A stretch of DNA of 64,000 bases from Drosophila miranda (lineage: Eukaryota > Arthropoda > Insecta > Diptera > Drosophilidae): contig NC_046676.1 in NCBI RefSeq assembly GCF_003369915.1, positions 23,932,001 to 23,996,000 on the forward strand, given 5' to 3'. Under the pieces are notes generated by a model. It saw only the letters and a program-made list of their open reading frames with translations. It had not been told where the DNA came from and did no database searches. The first letter of the stretch is position 1; each line of letters opens with the position of its first letter. This document shows, one piece after another, positions 32,025 through 45,627 of this stretch. The translations under genes and the position numbers were made by a program.

Positions 32025-32884
32025 CGCCTAAAAGCAGGCAACAGAATGTTCGCCTGCGTGCGGGCTGCTGCTGGGAACAATGCCAGCAGCGGTTTCTGTG
32101 TTTTTTCTTCTTGTTTGGTTGGCTGGGGGTTGGGGGTTGGAGGTTGGGGAGTGACGGGAAGAGAAAGGTTTTTTGCGGAGCATAGGGCAACGGGGGCCAA
32201 CTAGGAAATGCTTTTGGCCTTTTCCATTCGTTAGGTTGTTGCCTGCTGTGGGATCTGGGGTCTGTGGCACTGTGGCTGAGGTTGTGGCCCCTGCGCAGAG
32301 ACCAGTCTCCAATGCTCTCTGCTCTGTGTGGAGAGAGTGTGGATCCACGCTCAGCTGATTCCGTAGTTCTCCTTTCATTTTATATACACTTTGAGGAGGG
32401 GCTCGACTCCTTTCTGCTAAAACCATATCGGCAAGGAGGCTGCACCCAGAGGCTCACCCACCGCACAGACACACGCAGACAAACAGCTGCTGGCATTCAC
32501 ACCATCAATCGCCTGAGCCGTCAGCTGGTCGACGCCCGTCCGCTCGCCTCTGTACACCCAATTAAACGCCTTAAAGTATGCTCCACTTCCACTCCCATTC
32601 GACTCACCTTTAAGCCTTCGGCAAATGCCTGCCGCTGTGGCTGCTGTTGCTGTGTTGTTGGTTGACGCCGCTGCTGCTGCTGCTGACGCTGCTCCCGTCA
32701 CCGCCGACACCACCACGGACGATGATGATGATGACGATGACGCGGGTGGCACTGGGACACCTGCTGCTGTGGCCACCGCCAAGGCAGCGCCAGCTGCCAC
32801 CGCTGCCGCCGCCGCTGCGGCTACGTCATATGAGTCCTTGTCGGTAATCTCCTCCTTAATTATCGCCTTTCCATCGAGCGCCAT
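27095..32884 (-). CDS. nvy: Nervy, ETO/MTG-family transcriptional co-repressor
   Basis: Fly member of the ETO/MTG8 family: a nuclear scaffold recruiting repressors to DNA-binding proteins. Fly Nervy also acts as an A-kinase anchor in Plexin axon guidance and in sensory organ patterning. Coding exons (minus): 32608-32884, 27933-29245, 27695-27874, 27496-27621, 27095-27397. All joins keep phase and give 732 aa. Order: Ala/Ser-rich N-terminus (1-92), Ser-rich and [10 protein letters not shown] segment, TAFH/NHR1 (about 206-300), Asn-Pro repeat, NHR2 helix (about 453-483, [15 protein letters not shown]), NHR3-like helical region (531-590), MYND zinc finger (about 596-632, CWNCGR...[15 protein letters not shown]), Ala/Gly-rich tail. 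The start ATG directly follows a strong acceptor with a CTAAT branch sequence, so a 5' leader exon must exist upstream. The donor after the MYND exon is the weak GTTGGT. Confidence 0.95.
28182..28240 (-). repeat. Hexanucleotide repeat coding Asn-Pro in nervy
   Basis: Imperfect copies of AATCCC (minus strand) code for alternating Asn-Pro in two blocks between the TAFH and NHR2 domains. The repeat keeps frame because the unit is six bases. It lies in a linker, so length changes are probably tolerated. Confidence 0.85.
30219..30415. repeat. Compound microsatellite in nervy intron
   Basis: A CA run (30219-30244), a GT run (30285-30301) and a GAC/GAT triplet block (about 30350-30410) lie within 200 bp. 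Purely simple sequence. Confidence 0.9.
31485..31600. repeat. TTGCTG/CTG repeat in nervy intron
   Basis: Repeated TTGCTG units followed by imperfect CTG triplets. Of the six frames, those that stay open give homopolymeric Cys, Ser/Asn or Ala runs and are rejected as genes. Confidence 0.85.
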
Positions 32885-35800
32885 CTGGAAATAGTCCAGC
32901 AAATTAGTTAAGAAATACATATATGTATAAGCAGCAGGGCGGAAGAGGGACAGGGACAGGGACAGGGACTGGGAGGACGAGGACGAGGACCCGCCCACGA
33001 CCACGGCCCGCGACAGGCAGTCTGCACGGGTTCCCACCAGCGACGGCGATAGACAAAAACATCAAGTGACAAAGTTCTCACATTATGTTTTCAACTTATT
33101 TGATTTCAATTTGATTAAATGGTTGTCTGACATGCAAATTGGGTGTGCCCGCACACAGCTACAGAGTCCTTGGACTCCTGGCCAAATGGGGAACCTCAAG
33201 CAGCTGTCGCACTTATGTGCCTAAACGGGTTCTCTTAAACAAAAAAAAAAACCACATTTAAAATTAATGCAAAACACAGTGCAACTTCTTCCATATAGAG
33301 GGTCTTAAAATATAGCAGCCAGAACATATATTCCTAAGAATTATTCAAGAATACTCGGGGTATTCTTTCTTTGATTATTTTTCAACAACTGGGAATTTTG
33401 GAAATTTAAATTCCTCGAATATTTTCAAATTTTCCCGACCGACCATCCATCCTGCCAACAACTGGGCACAGGCCGCACGCTGTGGACACCTGTTCCGTAA
33501 TTGAGTTGGAGAACTTTTGCCCCGCAGACTCTGCAGCGCCTTCGACTCAATGAATTTCCACGAGGAGTTCTCGGCTATTTTTGCCGGAGGGCGACTCGAT
33601 TGCTCTATTGGGTGGTGGCCTTGCTAATTGACTCAACAAATGCAGTTCCTGTTTATTGGCAGTGGCAACCAACCCTTCGCCTGTGCAACCCACCAATTAG
33701 GACCCCTGCCTCCTCCCGCCTGGCCGTATCCACGCCACCCCGTATCCCCCGCCGCCCGGACACAGCATGTTCATGTCCAGAGCGAAACATTTTTCTGTTG
33801 ATTTTTATCACTAAAATATGTAAATACCTCTGCGGACTGTGGGAGTTTGTGCAGCTTTGCGAGGCAAGCCCCTGCATAAACAAGAGGGTGGTAAGGTGGT
33901 AAGGTGGGAGGTAAAAACAACAAGAAACTGAACAGAAGGCTGTGTGTACGATGGGTGTATCCGAGAGTGTGGTGCGGGCGGGGTGGGGTGGGGTGGGAGG
34001 TGATGGGCGGCTCGGAAACCTGTTCATTTTCATTCATGTTTTCGATCAATCTTTGCGGCCTTTTATTTCGCTTGAGGTGTAAGAATCGGTGGAAGCATCA
34101 TCGTGTGTTTAAAGTCCATCGTCGCCGCACTGGCTAATATGTACGTATCCGAACAATTAGTGCCCCACACAGACCCCTCCTGCACTCCCTACAGCCCCCC
34201 TAACAGCTGGAGCAGCTGTTTGGCATCAGAGCAAAAATTACACACACACACACAGCAAATGCTGGCTGCAAATGAAATGAAATTCTATTGAAAACAAACA
34301 CTTGACACGGCGGCAGCTGCCGTTTTGCCAAATGACGACGAGAGATGGCCCACAGATCGGTCCCCCGTCCCACGTGCCCCGTCCCACGTGCCCCGTCCCC
34401 CATGCCCCGTGCCCACCCTCTTCAGCATATGGTAGACATAACACTTGTCAACTGTTTTTCCAAGCTCTTTCCGAATGAAGTTTGCAAAAATACCAACAAA
34501 AGACAATGCGTACGAGTGTGTGTGCACACATACAGGGCGGCTGATTAGATTAGATGAGGGGCAAACAACAAGTGTTTTCAGGTGAGAGGGGAGGTGCCAC
34601 AGGCAGAGGCCAAGGAACCCAGCGTTGCCGCTGAGTCACTTAATAGCCCCAACGTTGCCTGCCACCAGCTGCTGCCTCTGCCAGTGCCTCCTGTTCTGCC
34701 ACCGCCTCTGTTCTGTTCTGCTCTGCCACCGCCACTGCCTCTGCTGTGGCCCTGGCTATGACGAATGAATCAAATGTCAGAAGCAGCCGTGTCGTTGTCG
34801 CTCAAGCAGCTGTCGCCTGTCGTCGCCAGAAGGCGCCCCCAGTGCCTCAGTTAACCCCCAGCCAGCTGCCACCGCCCACACACCGCCTCTCGTACCTCCG
34901 CAGGCACTTCAAAGAGATGGCAGCCTCACAAGCTTCCATCGCAGGAAAATGGAAAATGTCGCCCGCAGAAGTTTTTCCCACAAAACTTGGGCCAGCTCTG
35001 AGGCTGAAGCTGAAGCTGAAGCAGAGACTGAGGATGGGACTGAGACTGAGACCGAGACAGCAGCGTCTGTGGCAGCAGGGACTGGGGCTTGTGACGGCTG
35101 CAGGCGAAATTGCCAAGAGGAAAAGTAATTATTTAAACGGAGGCAAGCAGCAGCAGCAGCAGAAGCAGCAGCCGGCACAGTGGGATGAAAGACTCAATTA
35201 GTTATATATTCAACCACAAACTGCAACGGCATTTCCCTGTCTGACATTTTACCTGTCATTATGTTTTGAATTTATTAATTTCCGTTCTGATTCACGCGAT
35301 ATACAAGCTGACACAAGCTATTAATTTCCTTTCCAATCACTGGCCTTTCCTTTGCCACAGTGACCCTGCAGTGAGGCAGGGGCGGGGCGTGGTCACTACT
35401 TGACAAGTGGAAAGCTACAACAAAGCATGCAGCACACAGCATTTTCACTGGATAATTTTCAATTAGGCTCGCAAAGAGCATAAAAAAACAGAAGAAAATT
35501 CTTAAACGACATTCATTTAATTCTGTGGAGGGCAGGAGGACGGAGAGTATAAAGGAGGAGGAGGAGGAGAGGCAGAGGCAGAGGCAGAGAGCCATGTGCT
35601 GGACACCAAAGCATTTTATACTTTTATCCCTTTTGCTAACAAAAACACACCCAGATGTGGATGTGGATGTGGATGTGGATGGGTCCAGCGGTGGGTGTGG
35701 GGCAGCCACGCGGGGCGGAGAGTGTTAACGAAAAGGCGCGCCAACTGTAATAACAACAACAGAAGCGTTAGCGCGGCTGTGGAGGCAGGAGACGGATAGG

Positions 35801-35938
35801 GCCAGGAGCAGGGGTTGAAGGCCAGCGCCAGAATGAGGTAGAGAGGGAGGAGGAGGAGGAGGAGAGGCGAAAACAGAATGAAAGAGCCTGGAAAATCACA
35901 GCACAGCTGCATGTGCTTTTCCCGTAAGCTGCCCGACG

Positions 35939-36002
35939 ACGTCCACAACCACGTCCCAGGTCCAGGACCAGGACCAGGTCCAGGACCAGGACCAGGTCCA
36001 CG
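35939..36002. repeat. CCAGGA/CCAGGT hexamer repeat
   Basis: Tandem copies of CCAGGA and CCAGGT between nervy and the sphingomyelinase, about 3 kb upstream of the first nervy coding exon. Non-coding. Confidence 0.8.
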
Positions 36003-38454
36003 TCCTGCCCCTTCCTCCACATATGCCTGCGTGTGTCTGTGTGTGTGAATGACAACCCACTCGAATGCCGGACGCCGGGCACTTTGTAGCGTTGTTGTTG
36101 CTGCGGCTCTGCGGAGTCCGCATTGTGCGTCATTATGCGCAAGTGGCGCCCCATTCCTGGGAGAGATTACTGGCGACGACACCTGTGCAACAGCAGCAGC
36201 AGTCTGCATATGTGTGTGCGTGCGTGTGAGAGTGTTTTACAGTTAAAAACTTTTTGCAAGTCGCTACGTCAGCTGCTTCATTACACAGGGGGGAGGGGAG
36301 GCAGCTCTACAAATGTATGTATGCTGGATGCGAGAGGGGGCGGCAGAATGGCAGGGTGTGCGAGGGAATGGGTTGAGTGAAAAGTTCCTGGGAAGCATTT
36401 AATCAGACGAGCCTTGACGGCGGGCGGAAGGCCGCTGCCAAGTCGATAATTAACGATTCAATGTTGTATTTAATTCACAGCTAATGAATGGGAAAGCGGT
36501 TGCAACACTTTGCTTTGATGTGAAATTATAGATATGAGTATTCTTGATTTCAGTATCGATTGGTATCTAGTACAGTTATTCCGGAAATTTCTGGTATTTA
36601 CATCCGCTCATCCGAAAGTGATGACTGGAGAAAGAATGTCCCCATTGTCATGTGCTCAAGTTCAAACATGAGTGAGATGGTATGTATTACGCATCAGGAC
36701 ATCAAGACAGAGCTTACAGAAGATCTTCAGTGGCGACCCTCGTCAACTATTTGCTAAGCGCCTCTCAGTCGTGCAACGTGCCGCAGCATCGGCGTCATTT
36801 TAAATTACACATCACGCGCACACACAGACGCCCGACAGACAGACAGACAGACACACAGACAGACGGCAGCATAAGCGATGGCAACATCAACATTTTTGCA
36901 CTACTCGCCGCACGTGTGAGCCTGCCACTCCCTCTCCTGCCTTCCCCGCAATGCCGCACTGCTGGTGCTGTTTGCTGCCTCCGTTCACCCTTCATTTGCA
37001 GCCTGTGTGGGGCATAATAAGATAATGGCTTGTCAGAGAGCAGCAACAGCAACAGCAACAGAGGCACGGCACGGCACGGCAACAACCTCGGGGGGAAAAA
37101 ACAGTTGAACGAGCGAATGTCGCGCTTAATCGGCTTTATGGTCTGTTTTATTTCCGATATGAACTGCTTTATGCCCAGAGAGTGCGAGAGTGCGAGAGTG
37201 CGAGAGACAGGGGAGACATAAAGAATGAGAGAGGGGTAGAAAAAACTGGAGAACTTTGGCCTGCCACATGTTGCCCACAAATTGTATTTAGTCATCCCAA
37301 TTATGCCACATCCAGCAGCTGATGGCCGCCAGCTGCTGCTGCTGCTGCTGCTGCTGCTCTTCTTGCCTCCAGCGGTGCATGCAATTTCCCAATAACAAAA
37401 CGGGGCCTTGCTGCAATTGAAGATTTCCCAGCTGCCTCAGCTTGTTTCCCGGCTGATTGGAAAATCATTTTGGAGCAGTCTTGCAGCAAGCAGCAATCAG
37501 CAAGCAGCAAGCAGCACGTGGCACTGTTCAAGTTTGTGCCGTTTCTGTGTCTGTGTCTGTATCTGTGCCAGTGTCTGAGGCAGAGCAGCCAAGTTGTCTG
37601 CTGCTGGCAGCAACAACTTCAGCAACTACAACAGTGACTGTGGCAGAGAGAAGACCAGGCAGCAACTGCTGGCAACACATGGTGGCACGTGTCGACGTTG
37701 ACGACGGCTTTTGGCCATGGCTGCACTAGACAGCAGTGGCTGCTGCTGCTGCTGCTGCTGCTGCGGCTACTGCTGCGGCTGCTGCTGCCGTTTTCAATTA
37801 AAAATTGCGAATGACAGCAGGTGCTGTTGATGGCTTCTCTGGCTTCCGTCTGCTGCCTCTCCTGCCCCTCCTGCTGCTCTTCTGGACGTGTGCACCTGTG
37901 TGTTTGTGCGGTTGGATGTGTCTAAGGAGAGCAGAGTCCTTTCCATTAGCAGCACCTGCGTCCAGTTAGCAACTCTCGGCCCTATCATGCCCAAGCATCA
38001 AAATATACAAGTTTAAACAGGCAATCCTATGCATTAGATATCTCCAGGGCACAAATCGATCCCCTGGGTGTTGCAACTACCTCCCCCGCCCCTCATGACA
38101 CTGCAGCAACAATCTTGTTAGCTTTTTTTCCATTTTTTCTACACTTTTTTGCCGAAATCTGTTGCAGACACTTGAGCCAGCAGCTCAAACAACTGTGGCA
38201 TGACAACTTACAAGAAGGAACGGAATGGAGTGCCTGATCCGGAGGCAGGAGACAGACGACGATGCCGCTGGCGGACGCAGTTTTTCAGTCTCCTCCGATG
38301 CGGCTGCTGCTGCTGCTGTTTCTGTTCCTGTTGTTGCCTCGGGTATCATCTGCTTTTCATCTGGCGTAAGAAATATTGCGCCAGCTGTGCCAGCTGCTTC
38401 ATTTCGACGACGCCCCCTTTTCCCAGAGAGGGGACTAAGTACATCTGTTCGTCA

Positions 38455-38479
38455 GTGTGTGTGTGTGTGTGTGTGTGTG
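38455..38479. repeat. (GT)12 microsatellite
   Basis: Uninterrupted GT run in the gene-poor stretch. Confidence 0.95.
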
Positions 38480-39785
38480 GCAAGGTCAGCCCTGTCTGGG
38501 GATGGAGATTTAAGACTGGCTGTGGCTGTGGCTGCGGGTGCGCGCCTGCCGCAAATCCAATTCAAATGCTCGGCGCCAAGTGGGGGCGACAGTTTGGTAG
38601 CCTGCCAGCAAATGGCGTCTGCGATTGCACTGGACATGCCGTTACTCTCGTGGACAGACAGACACTTTTTTCCGAGGGACAAAATGTTTAAAACATAAGC
38701 GGGCAAAAGGATTGCAGATGGCATAGGGTGGGTGTGGGCTGTGGGGAGGGATGAAGGTTAATGGTTAAAGCATTGAAACAGATTACGATGTGCCAAGGCG
38801 TTGCAAATGCAACATCGACAACGAGGTGGGCAAAGCATGGCTTCGATTTTCCGATGCTATACATACATATGTATTATTTATTTGCCTCTGCCACTGGCAG
38901 GACACTCTTCTCTTTTCCTTTCTCTATTGTTTATACCCAAAATGTTCTTCCTCTTATATTTTTTTTAGAAATTTTCCTGGTATGACATTTTTTCGTTGTG
39001 CCCCCGAAAACGTTTCGTGCTGCTCTGGGGCCCACGTCTTTTTAATAAGCTGCCACTTGCAGGGACAACAATTCCGGTGGCGGTGGCAGAAGCAAAGCCA
39101 CAACAACGGACCGAATTTCCCAAAAACCAAGAGAGAGAAGGAGAGTGAACCAGTGGGGAAACGGATGGCAGCCAGGCGACCAGAAGAACTAGGAGTAGGA
39201 AAACGGAAAACCGAATTTCGTTTTTGACTTTTTCGATTAAGTGTATGCTCCATAGAGAGACGGAGAGAGAGAGGGCGTACCGTTAGTTGCTGTTCTGTGC
39301 GTGACATTTTCGCGCTTTTTTAGCTTCCATTTCTTCCCTCCCCCCTGTGGCCATTCCCCTGCACATCCCTCCTTCTAGGCTTCAGCTCCTACTATAGCTT
39401 CCAATGTTTGCCTTTGAGCTTTGAGGAAGGTTTTCCTTTCTTTTCTCTGGTTTGGTTTTGGTTTTGGGTTTCTTTTCTCTTAGCAGGCCATTCGTTCCGT
39501 TCCATTCGTTTGCTTTAGTCTAATAAGCAAATTGACTTATTTCCGGTCGCCATGTTGTTTGTTGTCTCAGCTGCTTCATGCCGCAAACAAAATGGCGTCT
39601 CATTAGTCAATGTCGTCTAGGCGGCATCTTAATTGCCAAAGGTGTGAAAATCCAAAAGTTTTTTCTGTTTGCTTTTTTCGGATGCTTCTTTTTTACGAGG
39701 CTGTGCCGTGCCGTGCCGTGCCGCAAAGTTTGCAGTACTAATGATTGATTGAGCCCTTGATGGATTGCCGTTTCTCTGGATGGCA

Positions 39786-39822
<37 letters not shown>
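39786..39822. repeat. (GGCT)9 tetranucleotide repeat
   Basis: Nine perfect GGCT units. A GTGCC pentamer repeat (39703-39722) lies less than 100 bp away. Non-coding. Confidence 0.95.
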
Positions 39823-42614
39823 TATGTTTGAATGCCTGACTGGTTGCTATTCCGGGGCGGGGGTGGTCACGAGAGGGCAGGACGGAGCGAAGCACATGTG
39901 GCCCTTGGTAATTTGATGCCAGCTGCATTTGTCATGTGCATTTTCACCTGTTCCACCGTGCCTCACTGCCGACTATTACGCTAATAACTTTGCCCTTTTT
40001 CGCCGCCGCTGTCCATTTTAAATTCCATAGCCATGGACATACACATGCAAGCTCGCAGACCATGCCACACGCCTGTCCTGGCCTGTCCTGGCCTGTGCAA
40101 GCCCGTATGTCCGTATGCCGTTGCAATGCATTATTCAATAGGACATTGTCGAATGGCTGATTGCCCGATGATTACTGATTAGATGAGGGCCGGCACTCCG
40201 ATTTGCCCACGGGCCAAAACAGAGCCAAATTGCTGACACACTAATTGAACGGCGCGGCTGCCGGATTGGATTGGATAGGATTAGAGTGCAGGTCAGATTC
40301 TTGGTGAAACACGAGCAATGCCATTGCCCGCATTTGTACACATGTCCTTCCTGGTCAATCCGCTACATACATTATTGATCGTTGAATTAATTTCCATTAT
40401 TGGGAAAATATTTGAGGCAATTAATTCTGGGTTCAGGCTGTTAAAGGCCGAGTAAAATTTCGACTGCGTTTTGGCACATTATCCGTTCTATCCAAGTGCT
40501 AGGGTATCGATCTGTCCAACCCCTTATTATTATGGCATAGTTGCGGGACGGTTTTCGACTCTTTTCTTCATTGTTGAATGAATAGCGGAAAAAATGAGAA
40601 AAGCACAAAACAGATCGAACCGCGGCCAGGGCCTCCAAGCTGGTAAAATGTTTATGCAGGTGTCATGCCTGCATGACAGAAACCACACTGTGAGAAAACA
40701 CGGAGAGCAACGGAGGTATGGCGCAGGTAAGGGGAATGGCAACCGTAATAACAATAGCAATACCAAAAACAATGATCTGCCAGACGGTGCGACGGGTAAG
40801 AGAGCAAAAAGGCCGAAAGACAGCTGCCCTGTCCTCACACTTGTTCCGATCTCTCTTCTCCTCACTCTCCATCCAGCTATCGTTCTTTCTCTGTCTCTTT
40901 CTTTCAATTGTGGCAGCTGCAAAGTCAAGGCCACAGCTGGCCAGGCGATCCAGGCTGAGTCACGGACTTCACTTCTGTAGTTAACCCCAGAATTGAGCGA
41001 TCTACTACAGCTGATAATTATGATACTCACATGTGCTTGAGTATTGATAGCTCCCAAATATTTGACTTGTGGGTAGGTTTTCCCTCTTTTTATTAAAACA
41101 TTTGTGACATTGAAAACATAAATATATTATTAGATAGACTGTATATAAGAACTTAAGATGTTTCCACATGTTTAATATTTGATATCAACCGAAGACCGTA
41201 AATACCAGTTATTGCATCAGAGGAACAAATTCCGTTTAAATTTTCGTTTGATGCCCTTTGGTAATCGTACTTCTATTCTCTTTTAGGATATCCTTCGCAT
41301 CAGAGCCTTGGGCAGTTGAGTCGGCTCGAAAAAACACAACAACAACTACACAGTCTTTGGGGACTCGCAGAAATTGATGGTCGAGACCAAGAACGATGCC
41401 TGGACCCGTTGTCGGACCCACTCGCGGAGAAAACATGCCTCGTCATGCCCAAGACATACAATTGCCTTTAACCAGAGTTCGAAACGAATCAATTGAGAAA
41501 CTTATGAATATTTTGCCAGTATATTATCAGCACGAAGCCTCTACCAAAATCTAGGCCTAAAGAACTGCCCAATTATTCTAATAATTATTTACAATTTTGC
41601 ACTGGAGACACTTTCCGCAGTAAAAGTTTGGGATTTCGGGCACTTATTTACAACAGCAGTCACAGATGGAATCGACAGATGGCAGCAGGAGGCACAGGGC
41701 AACAGGGGAACAGGGGAACGGCACAGGGGACACGGGTTAGCAGCTGCGACACATGGCAGCCAGCTGCAATTATTTGCAGTTGGAAGTTCTGTTTCTGTTG
41801 GGAACGCGGGCGCACAAGGCCATCAGAAACAGACGGCCGCCAAAGTCATGGACCAAAAACCCAGTCGAGGCAACTTCCGACCCCAGCCCCATCCCCATCC
41901 GCATCCCCTGCCCCGGGCAAAACAGCAAAAAGAGGGCAAATAATTTATAATTTCGCACGTGAAACTGACAAAGCAGAGGGAAAGCGAGATTTTCCTACAC
42001 ATCGGATCGTATCCCCTTCCGCCACACAGCGCCCCACTATCCTCTATGTCTGTGTTCTGCTAAAACTTTTATTCGAGCACTTGACAAACGAATTTGTATC
42101 TGCAGTTGTGCTCGCCGAATGTTTGAGCAAATAAAAAACAGATGCGTCTTGGCCAGACTACCACACTCGAATATCTTTGTATCTACATACATCGCACTGT
42201 ATCTTGTGGGGCCAAAGACACTTGGAGTGGCATGAGACAGCTGGCCCTGGACCTGGACCTGGACGGAAGCCACAATCAACATGTGTTGGCCGTAGCTCAT
42301 ACGCGTAGCATCCACAGATGCGAGTGATGCGGATGCCGATGATGCGCATCTGTGGTGTACAATTTTCAGCGGGGGGACTTACCATTTTATCTGATCTATT
42401 GGTATTCTTGATTGTTTGGCTCTATAAAAAAATTTAGTTCGATTGAAACTGTTGTTTGCTTTGGCTTCTTTTGTTTTTGATGAATATTCAGTTCGATTGC
42501 AGCATCTTTATATCAAACTTTTTGTTATCTGTTAGTTTTTTACTCCTGACTAGTGTAATCAATTAGTTTTTCTTAATTATTGTTTTGCGTTCTTTCATTT
42601 ATTCATTATTTACA

Positions 42615-42806
42615 GTTTTCGACGATAAAAAAAACGCGGAACGGACACTCGAACCGGCATTTCGAAGCATTGCAATGCCGAGCAAATATTCTGAATGGCG
42701 CGGCATCGGAGGCAAGCAATCCACGCGGAAGTCGAGAACGTGGATAAAGAGTGCGGAGCGAGAGAGCGCTCACGTCCGAACTGGCGAAAGTTGGATTTGT
42801 TTGTGA
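42615..42806 (-). promoter_or_regulatory. Candidate DPE promoter and 5' exon, possibly for nervy
   Basis: On the minus strand a TCACAA sequence (A at 42804) is followed exactly 28 positions later by GGACGTG (42771-42777), a full downstream promoter element. The initiator is weak against TCAKTY. The block is CpG-rich and free of simple repeats, unlike its surroundings. A possible donor (GTAAAT) occurs near 42615 and another (GTGAGC) near 42774. The next minus-strand gene downstream is nervy, which lacks a visible leader exon. The assignment is inference. Confidence 0.28.
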
Positions 42807-45592
42807 GAAGAGCAGCCGCCACTCAGGTAGCTACGACCGACCGCCTCTGTTTCGGACGTGTTCATTCGTGTACAGCGCTTCGGGTTCGTATTCGTCGTTG
42901 CCTGCTTGCAGTCGGGCGCCTGCGCAGTGGATTCCATTGCAGATGGAACAGCTGTTTCCCCCTCTTCGGCCGCCTGCCTTTGGTCTTATCGCAGGGCTGT
43001 GGCAGCGGCAACAACTGCCAGACATTTGTTCTTGTTGGTCGTCGCCGGCATTCGGCCGCTGGGCTATTAACATCAGCTGCTGCTGCTGCTTCTGCCTGCC
43101 TCTCAGCCTCCCTCTCTTCGTGCCTTTCGTGCCCCTGCCACTTACTCGTCCCTCGGGTGATGCCTTCTGCTGGCGGCAGCTGAAAAATTCCTTTTTGGCA
43201 GCAGCTTGTTACGTTCTCGTCTCTGTTGCTGTTTCATTTTGGTCCCCTGCCACTGCCACTGCCACTGCCACAGCCACAGCCATGAAATTCCAGTTGGCAT
43301 TGCGTTGCGAACTGCGTGCCGATATTTAAATAAATTGCCAACCAATTGTGCACACACACCCCGCAGTGGCGGCCTTATGCGCGTGTTCACACCATGTCAA
43401 ACGCTTGGACCCCCAACCCCCAACCACCGCCACCCCCACACACAAACACACACACCACGCACTCCCCCCTGGACCCCAGGGAGCACCGGGCTTAGCCATG
43501 GGAACGAGCGGCAAGCACATCAGAAGCGATTTGGTCTCTGCTTCGTTCTGCGTTTGGGATCTACCAATCCTCGGAAATTCCAATCGGAGAGGGTAGGATC
43601 AAGGCAGACTTCAATTAGTACGGGAACCACCCTATAAACATATCCATGTTTGCTTTATCTTACTCTAAGCTCAGTTAATCTAAGCACTTACGGAAGGCTA
43701 ATGGGAGATATTTTTAAGGCCATTAATCCATAGATTGTACGCAGATTATAGATTATGTTCGTCGTTTGCACTGCCCACTGTACTATATTGTCATCTACCT
43801 ATATATTAACATATGTATATTCTCATGCTCGGCATTATCCTATGCTGCTCTTCTTCGATTTCGCTATCGTTCTCTCGATCTGTCGGGCTATAGTCTAAGC
43901 CGCGCTTGCGATAGGGAACGCCTTCCCTTGGACAGTCTGAGCCCAGCACTTGAGTATCGCACATCTTATGGGAACTGTTATTTAATTCGGAACTGTCCTG
44001 AACCCGTCTTGAATCGAGCTGACTCTTAAGTCTCGACTGAAATCTAACTCGAACCGATCTTAGGACTAGCCGGATATGTACAGAATACGCGAGAGCCGAA
44101 ACGTCAATAAGAAATATATATTGAATTAGTCACACTCCATTAGTATCATCCTTAAACATACATAGTGGTTATAGGCAATTAATTCCCCCTTTCCCCTGCT
44201 GATGATTAGTAAGAAATCGACAAAGCGTATACATACATATGTGCATATCTGTCATCTGTTTGCATTTACCAGCTGGTGGCAGCGGGGAAGACGTTTCAAT
44301 AGATTCCTACAAATTGACCACCGCAATTTAAACAAACCCCCGCTTTTGGCCAATAAGTGGCCATTCATCTTGTCCAGCCGCAGTTCTCCCATTCCCCCAA
44401 TCGAAGCACGGATCCCTGCCCCCACACCCACATAAGCAAAACTTGCCACAAACGAAAACCCAAGCACCCTAAACCACAAACTTGAGCGAACGAGAGGGGG
44501 AATCGTGGCAGAGAGAGAAAAGGAACATTTGGCACCCAAACCAAGTCCAAGTCCAGAGCAGGGCGATACGGGAAATCTATTGGGTTGGCGGGGATGGGGC
44601 GGCAGAAAGCGGCAGCTAGCAGCCAGCAGCCAGCAGGCAAGGCAGAAGCGCTCTTCTTTTACTGCTGCCACTTGGTAGCAGTTGGCAATGGCAGCGACGC
44701 TGCCGTCTCCGGCTCCGGATCCGTCGTCGTCGTCGTAGTCGTCGGGGCAGCATCAGGCGGCAAATAATGTAAAACGCCATTAGGCGAGATTTTCTCATAC
44801 AAACAACAATTGTGCATTGGCACACCAGCCTGAAGTCGTCTGCGATTCTGGTGGCAAGGCTGCTCTGTATGGTGAGGGGGAGGGCTGCTGGGGCACTGAG
44901 GGTGGGTGGGTGGCTTGTGGGCGTTGGACACAGTATTTTTTATGCGCATTTCGCACAAGTAAATGGGAAAGAGAGGGCGAGATGGAGACAGAGACAGAGA
45001 CAAGAGACAGAGAAACGTAGCGAACGAAAACAATTTTGGGGCCGCGCTGCCTGCCTGGCAAGTGGCAACATTTGTTGCTGCTGCCGCCGCTGCTGCTGCT
45101 GCGACAAATTGAATGAAATCACGGCAATTTGGAGTGGCATACATCGGCAGGGAACAGCTGCGGCCGGGCCGTGTCCAAGTCCGTTCCCAAATGGCCAGTC
45201 GCAAAAAAGAAAGAGGAAAAAAAGAGGGCAGGCAGAGATGGGGCAAACAACTGTTTGCCCTGACTGTTGACGCATAATTGAATTATTAATTTTTATTTTA
45301 AACAATGTATGACATATTGTTGCCGCTGCTGTTGCAAGGGGTGTTGCTGCTTCTGCTTCTGTTGCTGCGGAAGCTGCTGTTCTGTTGCCGTTGCGCCTGC
45401 CCCGCGTGTTATCTGTCGGCGGCGTGCGCCGTTCCGATAAAGAAGTTGTTTGCTCAGCGCCGATTCAGCAGCAGCAGCAAACAAAGTGAAAGTCGGGGAA
45501 CGAACCCGAACCCGAAGCCACCCCCCACCCAGCAGCCACCCACTTGCGGCGTCCTTTAGGCCAGGAGGTCAAAATGAAGCTGTTTGTTTGGG

Positions 45593-45594
<2 letters not shown>

Positions 45595-45626
<32 letters not shown>
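45595..45626. repeat. (GT)16 microsatellite
   Basis: Uninterrupted GT run in the gene-poor stretch; a similar run occurs at 46641-46664. Confidence 0.95.

Positions 45627-45627
<1 letters not shown>

Larger units (their letters stand above)
29246..32607 (-). other. Nervy intron (3.4 kb)
   Basis: A phase-1 GT-AG intron (donor GTGAGT at 32607-32602, acceptor CAG ending at 29246). It contains CTCGTC repeats (29634-29680), a CA/GT region, GAC/GAT triplets (30340-30415) and CTG/TTGCTG runs. Frames of up to 190 codons in these repeats are not credible genes. Confidence 0.8.

Noticed and set aside
35616..36209. 197-codon minus-strand frame
   Set aside because: Contains the CCAGGA repeat (Gly-Pro run) and other simple sequence; no domain.
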